Below are positions 10,658 through 20,954 of a stretch of DNA of 64,000 nucleotides, one piece after another; the stretch's first letter is position 1; each line of letters opens with the position of its first letter. The notes beneath the pieces were generated by a model. It did no database searches. It was not told the origin of the DNA and worked only from the letters and a program-made list of their open reading frames with translations. The stretch comes from Skeletonema tropicum (Eukaryota > Bacillariophyta > Thalassiosirophyceae > Thalassiosirales > Thalassiosiraceae): positions 2,234,001 to 2,298,000 of the forward strand of contig CM074135.1 of assembly GCA_037178625.1 (NCBI GenBank). The letters are read 5' to 3'. A program made the position numbers and the translations under genes.

Positions 10658-13423
10658 CTACGACTTGCCACCGAAAAATTGCTTTAGAGAGGATGGTTTT
10701 GCTGCTCTATTCGTCAATGTCACTGCAGGCTTGGAGGTGACGCTCTTCCTCTGGCCGAGAAAAAGTCCGCCGGCATTTGTTCTTTTACGTGGCTCGCATA
10801 TCTCCTTTTGCCTTTGAAATCCTGCTAGAATGGCCGAAGCTTTACGTTTCGTGCTTTGTCTGTTACTCGAATCTGGATAAGGACATTTAAATGTGCGGTT
10901 TGTCACTGATGACTTCTTCTGTACACTCTTCACTGGCGTATTGGGCTTCCTCTCGTTGAGAATGTTTTCTTCATTTGAATCATCAACAAGGTCAATGATT
11001 TCGACACTCTCACTGGACATTCGATTATTCTTGAAGTGTTCAGTTGGTGATGACGATACTCTTCGAGCTTCTCCCTTTCCTTTGTTGAAATATCTACTCC
11101 TCGGTGGTGACTCCGTCACGACATCGTAATCAAATAAGTTGTGTTTGACAACCATCGAGGCTTCTATTTTCTTTGGCTGTACAAGCGTAGGCTCTATTCT
11201 GCTGTTGTCCAACTCCATCGGTTCAAGAGCTTCGTCTTCTTCTTTCGAGTTTGCATCACAGGATCTCTCATTTGATGACTTCTTTTTAGCCTTGGGCGTT
11301 GGCTTCGACGCTGAAGGAACTCCGTAATCAAAGTTCAGCCCTGCTGCCCCGTTAGGTGAGAAGAAAGGCGATGAAGCATTCTTATTGTTGCCTTTCGATC
11401 GAATATTGACAGGAGTCTTGTTCGGTTTGGGCTTAGCATCGTCGTGAGCAAACTGAACAAATGGATTTGATTCTTCTTCCTTCTTGGCCGATCTATCAGT
11501 AACCGTTGTCGAAGTTTTGTTGTAAGGGTTGTCCTTTGGCATGTTCTGCGTGGAGTGAGATCGTTTCGATTTTGACCAATTAGTTCCATTGGCAGCAGTC
11601 TTACTCAAACTCATCCCCACTGGTTTGCTACTCGATTTTTTAGTACCTGCGGAAGCACTCTCTAAGAACTTGTCAAGAGAGGTCTTCTGCTTTTGCGCTG
11701 GTGGGGGAAAAGGTGCAGCTGATTTGGCTTGGCGCTGATTATTGTTTGCAGGCCTGCTGCTGTTGTTGAAGGCTCTTCCTTTAGAAGTTGACATCCATCC
11801 ACGATTCCTTTGTTGTATGGGAGGTGCCGGCTCATTTTTCTTTTTCATTGCCTCCGCGGCACATCCAACGAATGTCAATCCAGATTCAAACCGTTTCAGG
11901 CAAGGCTTGAACTTCTCGCCCACTTCCATTAAATTCTTGTTGCTGTCATCCTCTAACCTGTGAGCTACAAGAGGAACAATTTCATCAGTATCTACCTCCT
12001 TCACCAAATGATAGTAGAACACTGCCTCACTCTGAGATAAAAGCTCTTCATATTTTTCTTTTCTTTGATCATCCGAAGCAGACGGGAAGAGAGAGTCAAA
12101 AAAGTCATCGCCAGCAACCTCATCATCGACATCATCCGAATCTTTGTCAGCAGGTTCAGCCGATATCTTTGCACCTCTCAATATTCGTTCAAAGCGCACG
12201 GAAGGATCACGATGTGCATTCTCCTTGACCAACTTGAAAGCACCAATAGGTCCAACCTTTGACAAGTTATTGGCTACATAATCACACCCCGACAGAACAC
12301 ACGCCTGGACGAAGAGACGCACACCAGCTCCTGGATTTGACACCTCTCTATTGGCGAATGCACGTAAATGTGATAGTAATTCACTGCCAGCACCCTTGGA
12401 CCGTCCACGGCCATTGCCACTGGAGGAAGACGACGGCAAGGGTAACATCCGCCTAATTGGGGCAAACATCATGTTGTTATCGTCGCCATAATCAATTTCT
12501 GAAGGATGTTCCTCGTTCATGCTACTACTTGCAACATTCATTTTCTTTTGTCCAACTTGCATTGTTGTTGCGTGGTCCCCCTCATCATCACTACTACTAC
12601 TACTACTATCTTCATCACTATCACTCTCTTCCTTTCTCCTCCGTCTCCTACCACCATTGACACCCGAAGACATCAAAAATGTTTCATTCAAAAGCCAATC
12701 CATAGTAACAACATCACAAGATCCATCCTTCTTATCCAACTTGTAAATAATCGGAAACGGCCTCCGACAAACCGCCGAATAAACCAACACATCCGAATCT
12801 TCCGTGACCACCGCATGGGCCAACCCATCCACACACAATTTGGCCAATTGTGAATCTGCCTCATAGGGTGCGAATATACACTTGACGGGGCCATGTTTCC
12901 CCCATTTGCGTTGTACTGCTCCACATACGACGCGTGCCATCATGGCTGTTCCCTTGACGCATAATTTGTATTTATCCTCTGCCTCTTTTCGGCGCCCCAG
13001 GGAGAGTAATCTTCGCGCCTCAGTCAAATTGGCCTGTCGTCTCGCCTCTCTGTCGGCATTGGTCCCTTGCTTTAGTGGCACTCTGACCCCATCAAAGACT
13101 AAATAAATGGTGGATATTTTGGCATCTCGCAATAATCCCTCGCATCGTCGTATCATGTAGTCACTGTAGGATTTTTCTGCCTGGGGGTCACGTGTGTTGG
13201 ATTCGATGGATTCGACGAGGCGGGAGGAGCAGGTGTAGCCCGCCCTGTGGAGCCAGGAGGAGGCGTCGATGGCGAGAGATTTGTTGGCGAATTGACGGAT
13301 GTTGTGCTGGATTTTTATGCCGCTGTTATTGTTTTTGTTGTTGTTGGATTGTTGGTTGGAGTGGTGTGTGGGCGGTGGAACGAGGAGAGGGTGGAGGTTG
13401 CGGAGGAGGCCTTGAATTCCCAT
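10658..13423 (-). CDS. EXO1: Exonuclease 1-like XPG/FEN1-family nuclease
   Basis: A 921-residue intronless frame beginning MGIQGLL, the typical EXO1 N-terminus. The XPG-N region contains SLAIDASSWLHRAG and YLVFDGVRVPLK; the XPG-I region contains FAPYEADSQLAKL and VTEDSDVLVY, which together supply the acidic metal-binding residues of the two-metal active site. A helix-hairpin-helix segment follows (QACVLSGCDYVANNL... KVGPIGAFKLV). An acidic Ser/Asp insertion of about 90 residues separates XPG-I from it. The last 450 residues are basic and disordered, as in other EXO1 proteins, which act in mismatch repair and DNA-end resection. The extreme C-terminus, SSLKQFFGG, resembles a PCNA- or MLH1-binding peptide but lacks the canonical leading Gln. 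Starts at the ATG ending at 13423. Confidence 0.88.
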   Translation of the reverse strand: MGIQGLLRNLHPLLVPPPTHHSNQQSNNNKNNNSGIKIQHNIRQFANKSLAIDASSWLHRAGYTCSSRLVESIESNTRDPQAEKSYSDYMIRRCEGLLRDAKISTIYLVFDGVRVPLKQGTNADREARRQANLTEARRLLSLGRRKEAEDKYKLCVKGTAMMARVVCGAVQRKWGKHGPVKCIFAPYEADSQLAKLCVDGLAHAVVTEDSDVLVYSAVCRRPFPIIYKLDKKDGSCDVVTMDWLLNETFLMSSGVNGGRRRRRKEESDSDEDSSSSSSDDEGDHATTMQVGQKKMNVASSSMNEEHPSEIDYGDDNNMMFAPIRRMLPLPSSSSSGNGRGRSKGAGSELLSHLRAFANREVSNPGAGVRLFVQACVLSGCDYVANNLSKVGPIGAFKLVKENAHRDPSVRFERILRGAKISAEPADKDSDDVDDEVAGDDFFDSLFPSASDDQRKEKYEELLSQSEAVFYYHLVKEVDTDEIVPLVAHRLEDDSNKNLMEVGEKFKPCLKRFESGLTFVGCAAEAMKKKNEPAPPIQQRNRGWMSTSKGRAFNNSSRPANNNQRQAKSAAPFPPPAQKQKTSLDKFLESASAGTKKSSSKPVGMSLSKTAANGTNWSKSKRSHSTQNMPKDNPYNKTSTTVTDRSAKKEEESNPFVQFAHDDAKPKPNKTPVNIRSKGNNKNASSPFFSPNGAAGLNFDYGVPSASKPTPKAKKKSSNERSCDANSKEEDEALEPMELDNSRIEPTLVQPKKIEASMVVKHNLFDYDVVTESPPRSRYFNKGKGEARRVSSSPTEHFKNNRMSSESVEIIDLVDDSNEENILNERKPNTPVKSVQKKSSVTNRTFKCPYPDSSNRQSTKRKASAILAGFQRQKEICEPRKRTNAGGLFLGQRKSVTSKPAVTLTNRAAKPSSLKQFFGGKS

Positions 13424-14193
13424 TTTGAAATATTATTATTTATTGTTCTCTCGTCACCGCTGTTGTTTCCTTCCTCTCGCCTGTCTAAAATAATAATATA
13501 ATATTACGTACGCAATAATAAAGGACAACTTTCTCTGCTCATTTAAATTGCATACCATCTATCGGCTATCGGCCCATCCACCTCCATCTTCCACAACATC
13601 AACATCATCATCATCATCGTGTTACGTGCAACGTCAAAAAAATCGAAAGGGTCAGATTGATTTCAAAAAATGATTCGCACGCAGGAATTACGTAGGAATT
13701 AAGTACATCTCTGTCACTGCCTCTTTCTTTGGCGCGGCGGGTGTGTAGGTGTCCCATCTGATGAGTATTCCCAATACAAAAGCCACGACGCTCATGGATT
13801 TGACCGTAACGTAGCTAGCTCGTCATTACTATTTTGTCCCATTTTGCTTCTATTTTGTCACATTGTAGTACTACGATACTTATAAAGACACGAAATGAGC
13901 AAGTTCGTCACAGTAATTGTGTCAACTACTCTTGGACTTTTTCCGACTTATGCAAAAAAGTCCAAGAGACGTAACGGTCGCCGTGAACCGTCGTGAAGAA
14001 ACCTCCGCCATCTTGCATCTTGGTTTGAGACATTCAAAAAAGTCATGAGCACGCAACACGCAAGTAGCGAGCGAGTGAGAAGTGCAAGCCGAGGTAAAGA
14101 AGTATCGTCCATAATACAACAAAAGCAAGTAAGAAGAGAATTCAATCGATCGTCTCTCACTGTCATCAGCCAACCAATCCTTTTAAAGACAAC
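13424..14193. other. Intergenic region (770 bp)
   Basis: Upstream of the EXO1-like gene and of the small frame at 14194. Contains a short CAT trinucleotide run near 13600-13620 and AT-rich stretches; no gene or named element recognised. Confidence 0.4.
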
Positions 14194-14532
14194 ATGGCAT
14201 CATCCATCCTACTTACCCCAACCACGAAACAGCATCATACTTCTTTGATGCCTTCCTGCCCTCCTCCTCCAAATCCACCGCCAAGCCTCTGTCGTCTCCA
14301 CAATTACATTGATATGGAACGTCGTCTATCGCACACCAGTACCATGGCCGACATTAGTAATGATGAAGGAGAAGAACTCGTCGGATTCATCCTTGTTGCA
14401 CCTCTCAACAGCAACACATTTGTGCAACGTGCCACCTCTAATGCCACAGCCACTGCATCGAACACGGGCACGGGGGTACCGGTATCGTCCAAGAAGGTGT
14501 TGCGTCCACGTCCCTCTTCTCGTTTTGAGTGA
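14194..14532 (+). CDS. Small hypothetical protein (112 aa)
   Basis: A short frame that is Pro- and Thr-rich in its first 30 residues and then contains an acidic stretch (DISNDEGEELVGFILVAP) and a basic Ser/Arg end. It is preceded by 770 bp without a gene and followed by AT-rich sequence, a setting that suits a real small gene. It has no recognised domain, and antisense frames of similar size exist, so support is weak. Confidence 0.35.
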   Translation: MASSILLTPTTKQHHTSLMPSCPPPPNPPPSLCRLHNYIDMERRLSHTSTMADISNDEGEELVGFILVAPLNSNTFVQRATSNATATASNTGTGVPVSSKKVLRPRPSSRFE

Positions 14533-15664
14533 CTTTCATGATTATGATGGTAGCATTTGGATAGATGGAGAGACGGAATTTGATTCTAGAGGAGAGTATC
14601 CGTAGTTGGCAGGTTACGTCGTCCATCTTCTTGAGATGTGGTATAATTTTATTATTCTCTTAGTGGTTGGAAACAAGATGCAGTGGATGTGTCGGTTCAG
14701 ACTCTGATGTGTTGAATAAGAATAGGATTAAATTAATAATAAATATGAATGGGAGATTATAGATCAGTAGCATGCTAGAGTTTTACACTTGTATCTACTT
14801 CACGTCTTCAGAGGAGCTTTCATACATATCTTCTTTAGCACAAGCCTTGTGAATCACCAAAAGGAACAACATTGCAGCTTAAAGTATTTATCGATAACAC
14901 GTTGCTGTTTATCATTATTTCTCTGACAGGCATGAAGTCAATTTGCTCTAGTGAAAATCTACCAACAGATATGTTGCGATACCTCCCGCTTCAAGCTACA
15001 ACATTGCTGCCAAACTTGACTAGGAACACAGAGAAACGTATGATCTTTACATTCTGTCTCAAATCCACACCCAGTGCGTCATGTCAAAGTCTTTTCCCCT
15101 CAATTCAATCGGAATATCAGCTTTGAGTTTGAAGTAGTAAGTTTATCATGAGATCATTCTATCTCAACTTGGTCATCCTTCACCGGATTGAATCCTTACA
15201 CTTACATCAAAGAGGAAACCGTAGAACTCCTATCTGACAATATCCAAGTCGGTGGGCAAGGCGTTATTCATGATTGATGTTGACGTTGATAGTATAAGTA
15301 CTAATATTAATATGACTCCATCGTAGCCAGCAGTAGTTCCACTAACAAGTTCCGAGCACGGAACTTTTTATTGGTGAGTAGCATCTTTGATATATTCGTC
15401 CGCTTCTTCTGTGGAGACGTTGGTGGATATAAGATGAAGCTACGGTGTCAAAATGCGGAGGATTTGCCAGTTATTGGTGCAAGAGATGCTCTCTGCTGTG
15501 TAGTGCTGGGCTGGGCTGTGTAGTAACTTACACCATTGTTCGTCGTCTATGTATCTGTCTTGTGTGTGGGGCTTCTGTCTGCTTGGCGGAACTTTCTGAC
15601 GAAGATACGTGTCTATGTATTTTGAAAAACCTGCAGAACGAACTGCAAGATAGACTGCCAATAC
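14533..15664. other. Intergenic region (1.1 kb)
   Basis: No frame with recognisable motif. The frames at 14872-15126 and 15445-15690 are short and without domain features. No RNA gene or repeat recognised. Confidence 0.4.
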
Positions 15665-15868
15665 TTAGGTACTGTCCGACGGCATATTGATCAAAGTGCC
15701 TTGTTCAAAGCGGTCAAGCTCATCCTTGGGCACCTTGGTTGAGTCGACTCCCTGCTTCTCCATCTCGGTCAGAGGGTCTACATCTGGACCATAATATGGA
15801 GGGAGCGGTAACCGAGGTAGGTGATAGAGGGATTGCTCTTGGTGGCGTGTGTAATCGCGCAAAGACAT
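15665..15868 (-). CDS. Small hypothetical protein (67 aa)
   Basis: A short hydrophilic frame containing a Pro-rich segment (LPRLPLPPYYGPDVDP) and a charged end, of the size and style of small organelle-complex subunits, but not recognised. The ATG directly follows CATCGGTAG, a plausible 3' splice site; a matching GTAAGA donor lies near 15960, so a 5'-UTR intron of about 95 nt is possible. The upstream sequence beyond that donor does not continue the frame. Confidence 0.35.
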   Translation of the reverse strand: MSLRDYTRHQEQSLYHLPRLPLPPYYGPDVDPLTEMEKQGVDSTKVPKDELDRFEQGTLINMPSDST

Positions 15869-16646
15869 CTACCGATGATGACAAGCTTGTGAGGCCAGTA
15901 CACAGCTAATAACGAGGGCATATCGTCGAGGCTTTAGCTTGAAGGTCTTGGATATCTTACTTGGAGTATCGTCCAAGGTCACGAGAGAGTTGTCTCCAGC
16001 AGCAGCAGCAGCGCAGAGGAAGATTTATTTCTCCGGCTGAAACGTGGTTGTTATTGAGGTAGGTAGTGTTCAGCTTCATTCTGATGATGATTGGTTTTGG
16101 TGTGTGTTGGAGTCTATGATTGTAGAAGACTCTTCCATTTGATTGGTTTGAAGAATTATGAATTAGGGAACAACTTTAGCTGAAATCAGCGTGATGAAAG
16201 CACGGCTACATCATGACATGAGCAAAAGAAAAATTGTAGCTGATTTCTGCTCACGTACGTGGTCATTGCGAATCCTGCTCAGCGCAGGGCTGACAAGATG
16301 TCGAGGAATTGTCAGCATTGCATGCAGTTTCATCGTTTTAGCTAGAGGAGTAATTACATAGTGAGGATGACTGAATTCCTTGAAAACTTTGCAAATGTTC
16401 CATGTACCTGTCTTACCGGTTCTCATATTTCTCCTTCTTCTCGCTCGATTTTTTTGTTGACCTCCTTTGCTTGCCTGCTGCCTGCTTGCCTTTTGCCTTC
16501 TCGATGGCCGTGGAGGACTTGATTGCCATCCTAATAATATTGCGCAGTGTTCCATTGGGTGCCAGCTCCTCAGCACAATATCATACAGATCTGAGCACTT
16601 TTTACTGATATCGTCATCGTGCTATCAAACAAAACATAAATATACC
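15869..16646. other. Intergenic region (778 bp)
   Basis: Upstream of both the small minus-strand frame and the type II membrane protein. Contains a GCA/GCT trinucleotide run near 16000 and a possible UTR intron. The plus-strand frame reading into the next gene from 16467 is considered leader sequence. Confidence 0.4.
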
Positions 16647-18017
16647 ATGGTGACCATTAGCAGTAAAGGAGCAGCACGACGACGAAATGGAAGGATTCAA
16701 GTAGTCGCTGCCTCAACAATCTTACTCCTTCTAATCCTAATTGGATTCTACTTGCTGCATTGGTTCACGTCATCTGTTCTATCTTCCAGTGGCAGTAGCA
16801 GTAGCCCCAACACCGGCGGCATCAAAGGCTCGCCGCAGTCCAAACAACGTATCCTTCAATCACTGTCCAAATTAAATGAACTCATACAACTCTCACCAGA
16901 CGACACTAAAAAAGAATCAATATTCCTCTCAACCGCCACAAAAGAATGTATCCCCGGTCGAGATGATCACGGCAAGCAAATAAATCCCACCACTCATCGC
17001 AAACGAGAGTGTTTACGACACGTCCCGTTAGGGAAACACATTTCGACAGGTTCTGATTTAGAAGAACGGATGAGGTTGCAGCGCCCTCGGATAGGGATAA
17101 TGATAGCACCCGGATATATTTCCACCACGATTGCACGATGGATTGGGCATGCATTGAAACAAACAGGGGATAGTATTCACATGGACATCGAGATATTAAC
17201 TACGGCACATGTCCCTGTGTATGGATATGGAAAGAGTCATGGGTATTCAAAACTTATCAGAGTGGTGACACTACCTTTACCACTGGCGGTGAATGATGCT
17301 TATTATTATTCCATGAATGACTTGATTGAGACTAATAATGATAACGGCAGCAATGATAATGATGGATCATCGTTTGTAATTCACAATCTTGATGCAATAT
17401 TGGATGAAACGAAGCTAAAGTACACTGTCAAACCATCTTCACAAACTGTGGCGAGCATTACAAAGCTTTTACTTCGGTGGCACTGTCGTCTATCTCATGT
17501 TGCCGCACATACGGCCGAGTTGACACTAACTTTGGACAACATAATCAAACATCCCACTGATGCATTGGAAACTATTCTTACGTTTGTTTGGCGTCAGGAT
17601 TGGGAGTGGGAGGGCCACAACCATGATCAAAATAAGAGAGACGAGAGGGAACTGTACCCGAAAATATGGAAGGGTGCTGCAGAAGATTTTGTTGCGTCGG
17701 AGGATGGATCGTTGCAGCCCTTACTGAATCAACTTTCACTTTTGTTGCAGGATGATATATTGTCATTGTCGCCTTCAGATACAACAGTGTTTGGAGATGC
17801 TTTGCAACAATCATTTGCAAATGAAATGACGAAGTCAAAAGATTTGACTTCTTGGCCATGCCCTTCATTTTGGGATGGTGTGGATAACTTCGACTCCGGT
17901 GCTGCTTACAAGATTGCAAACGAAATGACGCCCAATTGCAGCGATGGGGATCCATTTGCGCGATGCACGGTGAACAAAGATCGATGTGAAGTAAAGAAGG
18001 ATGCAATGTGCAAGTAG
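16647..18017 (+). CDS. Type II membrane protein, unknown
   Basis: The frame is open from 16467, but the ATG at 16647 (context ACCATGG) gives a clean N-terminus: a basic segment, then one membrane helix at about residues 20-42 rich in Leu and Ile, then a Ser/Gly-rich stalk. This is the layout of Golgi or ER type II proteins. The lumenal part has a segment RIGIMIAPGYISTTIARWIG near residue 150 that looks like a Rossmann-type strand and helix, and Cys residues clustered in the last 60 residues (CPSFWDGVDN ... CSDGDPFARC). It could be a glycosyltransferase-like or carbohydrate-modifying enzyme, but I recognise no defining motif. 457 residues. Confidence 0.65.
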   Translation: MVTISSKGAARRRNGRIQVVAASTILLLLILIGFYLLHWFTSSVLSSSGSSSSPNTGGIKGSPQSKQRILQSLSKLNELIQLSPDDTKKESIFLSTATKECIPGRDDHGKQINPTTHRKRECLRHVPLGKHISTGSDLEERMRLQRPRIGIMIAPGYISTTIARWIGHALKQTGDSIHMDIEILTTAHVPVYGYGKSHGYSKLIRVVTLPLPLAVNDAYYYSMNDLIETNNDNGSNDNDGSSFVIHNLDAILDETKLKYTVKPSSQTVASITKLLLRWHCRLSHVAAHTAELTLTLDNIIKHPTDALETILTFVWRQDWEWEGHNHDQNKRDERELYPKIWKGAAEDFVASEDGSLQPLLNQLSLLLQDDILSLSPSDTTVFGDALQQSFANEMTKSKDLTSWPCPSFWDGVDNFDSGAAYKIANEMTPNCSDGDPFARCTVNKDRCEVKKDAMCK

Positions 18018-18120
18018 ATGGCGTGCGGTATAACTCAATTCATTCATCTACTAATTTCTGTGGAGAAAGACCCCTCTCTATTCAATGCAATGCCTATATA
18101 ATCTGGTAACTTTGGTACTC

Positions 18121-19270
18121 CTACTCAGCAATGGGCTTCGTGTAGACTGATCCCATTCGTACAGTCGATGGGTTAGCTACTGGAGGCATCAATGGATCAA
18201 CTTTCTGACCATCCTTCACGCCATGGCTACACAGCACCACCGACCTCAACTCGCAGTTTCCTGCCAAACGCTGCAAATTATCACGATCATCAGCCTTCAA
18301 CGTCTCTCCAAATTGACCGAACAAGTGACGGAGGAAAGATGAGTGTGTCACCACAGCAATGCACTTTTCAGGCCTACTATTCAACCACTGTAAAAAACGG
18401 ACAGCACGGTCGCAACAATGCTCATCTGACTCTCTTTCGTCAGAGTAGAAGACATCCTCATCGTGCACCATTTCAGAGAAGTCAAAAATTGGGAATCTTG
18501 TGATGGGATAGATTGGTGTGATAATGTGAGAAGCACAGCGCTTTGAACAATATTATAAGCTACGCATCACATGCAACTTACTCTTTGGCAATCTCAGAGA
18601 TGCTTCTTCTTCCGTCACACACATAGTGCCCCCATCTTTCACGACACTCCTCTCTCACCAAAAATCTAGGAGGAGCCACCTTAACGCCTGCAACATATTC
18701 TGGTGTGTTCTTGGGTGCATCCACTTCAGTCAAAAACGCAGGCTTACCGGGCTCTCGAGGTTGACCAAACACATGTAATGCAGTCTCACATGTTCTTGTT
18801 AGTGGAGACACAACGACTAGATCAAAGGCCGTGAAGGATCTTGCGCCGGATGGCCGTGAAGCAAGATGTGTTCGCAGTGCCTCCGCCTGAGCAATGCCTT
18901 TGGCAGTTAGACGAGAGTCATACAAATGATGGGCTGCGGCCGGCTCGTCTCCACGGAGGAGACAATCGTTAGATCCAGTCTCCTTTGTTGCAACGTTGTG
19001 ATAGCCCTCTGCGTGTCTGATAAAGTGGATCTTCTTAGTTCGGTCAGCTAAAAAGATCGAGAATCCGCTGTCGGGAGGGCCTAAAGAGTACTCGAAACCG
19101 TCGCCCTCCATTGCATTGAGAGCGCCGGAGTTGTTCCTTGTTCCTCGAGAGTCGAGAGGAGCGCCCACGCGCCCACGTACTTGCTTGTAGGGTTGCTCCT
19201 CGATGTCCTTGGTTGTTGAGGCTACCTGCGCTAAGAGGTAGTTTGCAGCGTTCGTATCCAGACTCTGCCA
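18121..19270 (-). CDS. Histidine phosphatase (RHG/phosphoglycerate-mutase-like) protein 1
   Basis: A histidine-phosphatase-superfamily protein. The phospho-acceptor motif FIRHAEGYHN, the conserved Arg in VVVSPLTRTCETA and the late catalytic His in VVTHSSFLRHLFG are all present in order. Exons 18582 upward and 18121-18496 are joined across an 85-nt intron (18497-18581; GTAAGT...CACAAG), reading AKE-FPIFDFSE. The 5' end is uncertain: the frame stays open to 19270, where an in-frame stop occurs, with no ATG before the internal Met of NAMEGDGF, so an upstream exon is likely. An optional 75-nt intron at 19106-19180 (GTACGT...GGAG) is also possible. A paralogue with the same layout lies at 49374-50519, on the other side of the triplicated array. 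Substrate unknown. Confidence 0.78.
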
Positions 19271-19506
19271 TCAGTGAACATGCTATCATTCTACCAATCA
19301 TTTCTCTGTAGCAAAAGGAGTTGGAGCAACAAGCTACTTATGCAGCACAACTCTCCGAAATAAAAGAAGCTATTTCTTTTACTGTACTATTTGCATGATT
19401 GTGAAGCTGTCAGGCTTGAGCCTTGAGCTAGAGAAGATGTAAAGTAAACTAGCAGAATAATACAAATAAGATGCTTAAATATATGAGTGCAATGTTCCAC
19501 TACTAC

Positions 19507-20016
19507 TTATCCACCCACACCATGAGCAGGCACGGCTCTCAACTCAATCTTATACTCATTGTCCTTCATCTTCGTCGCCCACCCATTGACCTCAAAGTGA
19601 TCAAAATACATTAATACGTCTCCACTGGTAATCAACCTTGCGTTTCCCTCATCCTCTTTGAAGGAAAGTTTTGCAGTTATAGGATGAATCTCATGTACAT
19701 CATCTTCCAGGAAGCAACCCGTAAATACAACAGGCTTTGCGCTTGGAAAAGAATAATTTTCGTTGAAAGGTTGGTTGGTATGAACAAGATGTATCAGTTT
19801 TTCGTCATCCCAGCTAGCGTAAATATCAAATTCATTGCAATGATGCTCGTAACCATGCTCGTCCATCGTTGTATGATAGGATGGCTGCTCGGTTAAAGTG
19901 CCTCGCAGGAAATGTTCCACAATTGCTGGATTTCTTTTGGACGCCTTGGCGAGGGCGAGTTTCTTCTTGAAGTTACGGGCACCTTCTTCTGCATTCGACA
20001 CGTAGTTTTGGTTCAT
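19507..20016 (-). CDS. Hypothetical protein (169 aa)
   Basis: A clean intronless frame with a basic Lys/Ala-rich N-terminal helix, then a probably beta-rich body (CNEFDIYASWDDEKLIHLVH, GDVLMYFDHFEVNGWATKM) that looks like a compact globular domain. There is no signal peptide or membrane segment. I do not recognise the family. Two GGTACC-centred palindromes lie 136 and 193 bp upstream of its ATG and could regulate it. Confidence 0.65.
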   Translation of the reverse strand: MNQNYVSNAEEGARNFKKKLALAKASKRNPAIVEHFLRGTLTEQPSYHTTMDEHGYEHHCNEFDIYASWDDEKLIHLVHTNQPFNENYSFPSAKPVVFTGCFLEDDVHEIHPITAKLSFKEDEGNARLITSGDVLMYFDHFEVNGWATKMKDNEYKIELRAVPAHGVGG

Positions 20017-20151
20017 GGTTTTGTTGTTATTCTTGTTGTTCTATGCGATGTGGATGAAGCGGGTCAGGGTGCTTTCGAAGACAGAGGACGTGATGGCTGG
20101 GGTTCGCGTCCGAAGGCTTCTGAAGCGACAGTTCATATCCCAACCATTTTG

Positions 20152-20179
20152 AAATCGGTACCTCGGTAGGTACCGATTT
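20152..20179. repeat. GGTACC-centred palindrome, copy 1
   Basis: Arms AAATCGGTACC and GGTACCGATTT (11 bp each, perfectly complementary) with a 6-nt centre TCGGTA; flanked by TTTTG on the left. Lies upstream of the 169-residue gene and outside the triplicated unit. Confidence 0.85.
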
Positions 20180-20208
20180 GCTGTTGGGCCCAGTATCCGT
20201 AGGGCTTG

Positions 20209-20232
20209 AAATCGGTACCTCGGTACCGATTT
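20209..20232. repeat. GGTACC-centred palindrome, copy 2
   Basis: Same 11-bp arms with a 2-nt centre TC, total 24 bp, flanked by TTG and GC. Lies 24 bp before the left boundary of the triplicated unit. Confidence 0.85.
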
Positions 20233-20395
20233 GCTACTCCGACTTGTTAGTGTCAAAGCTAGCGAGTAGAGTACAGCTCCTTTTGTGTTTTTCCCTCAAA
20301 AAACAAGTAGCCCTTCTACGCAATAAAGTAACTAAAGGCCACACAAACGCCTTACTTTGTCCTCACATTTTGCACGAGGCCTACTGCCTATTTTG

Positions 20396-20477
20396 AAATC
20401 GGTACCGAGGTACCGATTTGCCTCTCACGTAGAAACATACCAGAGTTCTACACAAATCGGTACCGAGGTACCGATTT
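20396..20477. repeat. Palindrome pair inside array unit 1
   Basis: Two 24-bp palindromes (20396-20419 and 20454-20477), arms as in copies 1 and 2 and centre GA. Their outer flanks are inverted (TTTTG before the first, CAAAA after the second), so the pair forms an 82-bp inverted-repeat block around a 34-bp spacer. Confidence 0.85.
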
Positions 20478-20954
20478 CAAAAAATGCTTGGGATATATGC
20501 AAGTTCTCGATAAGTTAGCATTGCATACCTACTTACACACGTCTCCATCTAACATTATACATATGTCGAGAGAATGGGTGTTGGCTACATTTGTGATATC
20601 ATACTCAATTTAAATAGACGGAGGTAGGGTTTGAACTGACAAAAATATATACATCCGATCCTCTTGTGTGTGGGGCTGATCTTAATCTGCTAGGAAACGA
20701 AGGTAATGGATTTATGTGATGAACAAGAACATGTACAAGTTGGGGAATCAAAGAATGTTGTACAGTTATATTACGACAATGCATTATTCTAATTCGGTGT
20801 CATTATCATTGTTGTCGTTATTATCAATTCAATAAGTGTAGAATATTTAGTGCAAAGTGGAGTGGAAGTACTTTTTTGTTCAAATCCAGAAAACAAAGTA
20901 CTATATTTCTGCTTCGCACACCCCTTCCTCGCCTCCGCCGCGCCAAAATCTTCG

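Noticed and set aside
20600..20660. Possible tRNA (GGTTTGAAC resembling a T-arm)
   Set aside because: No paired T-stem around it and no acceptor or anticodon arm on either strand.
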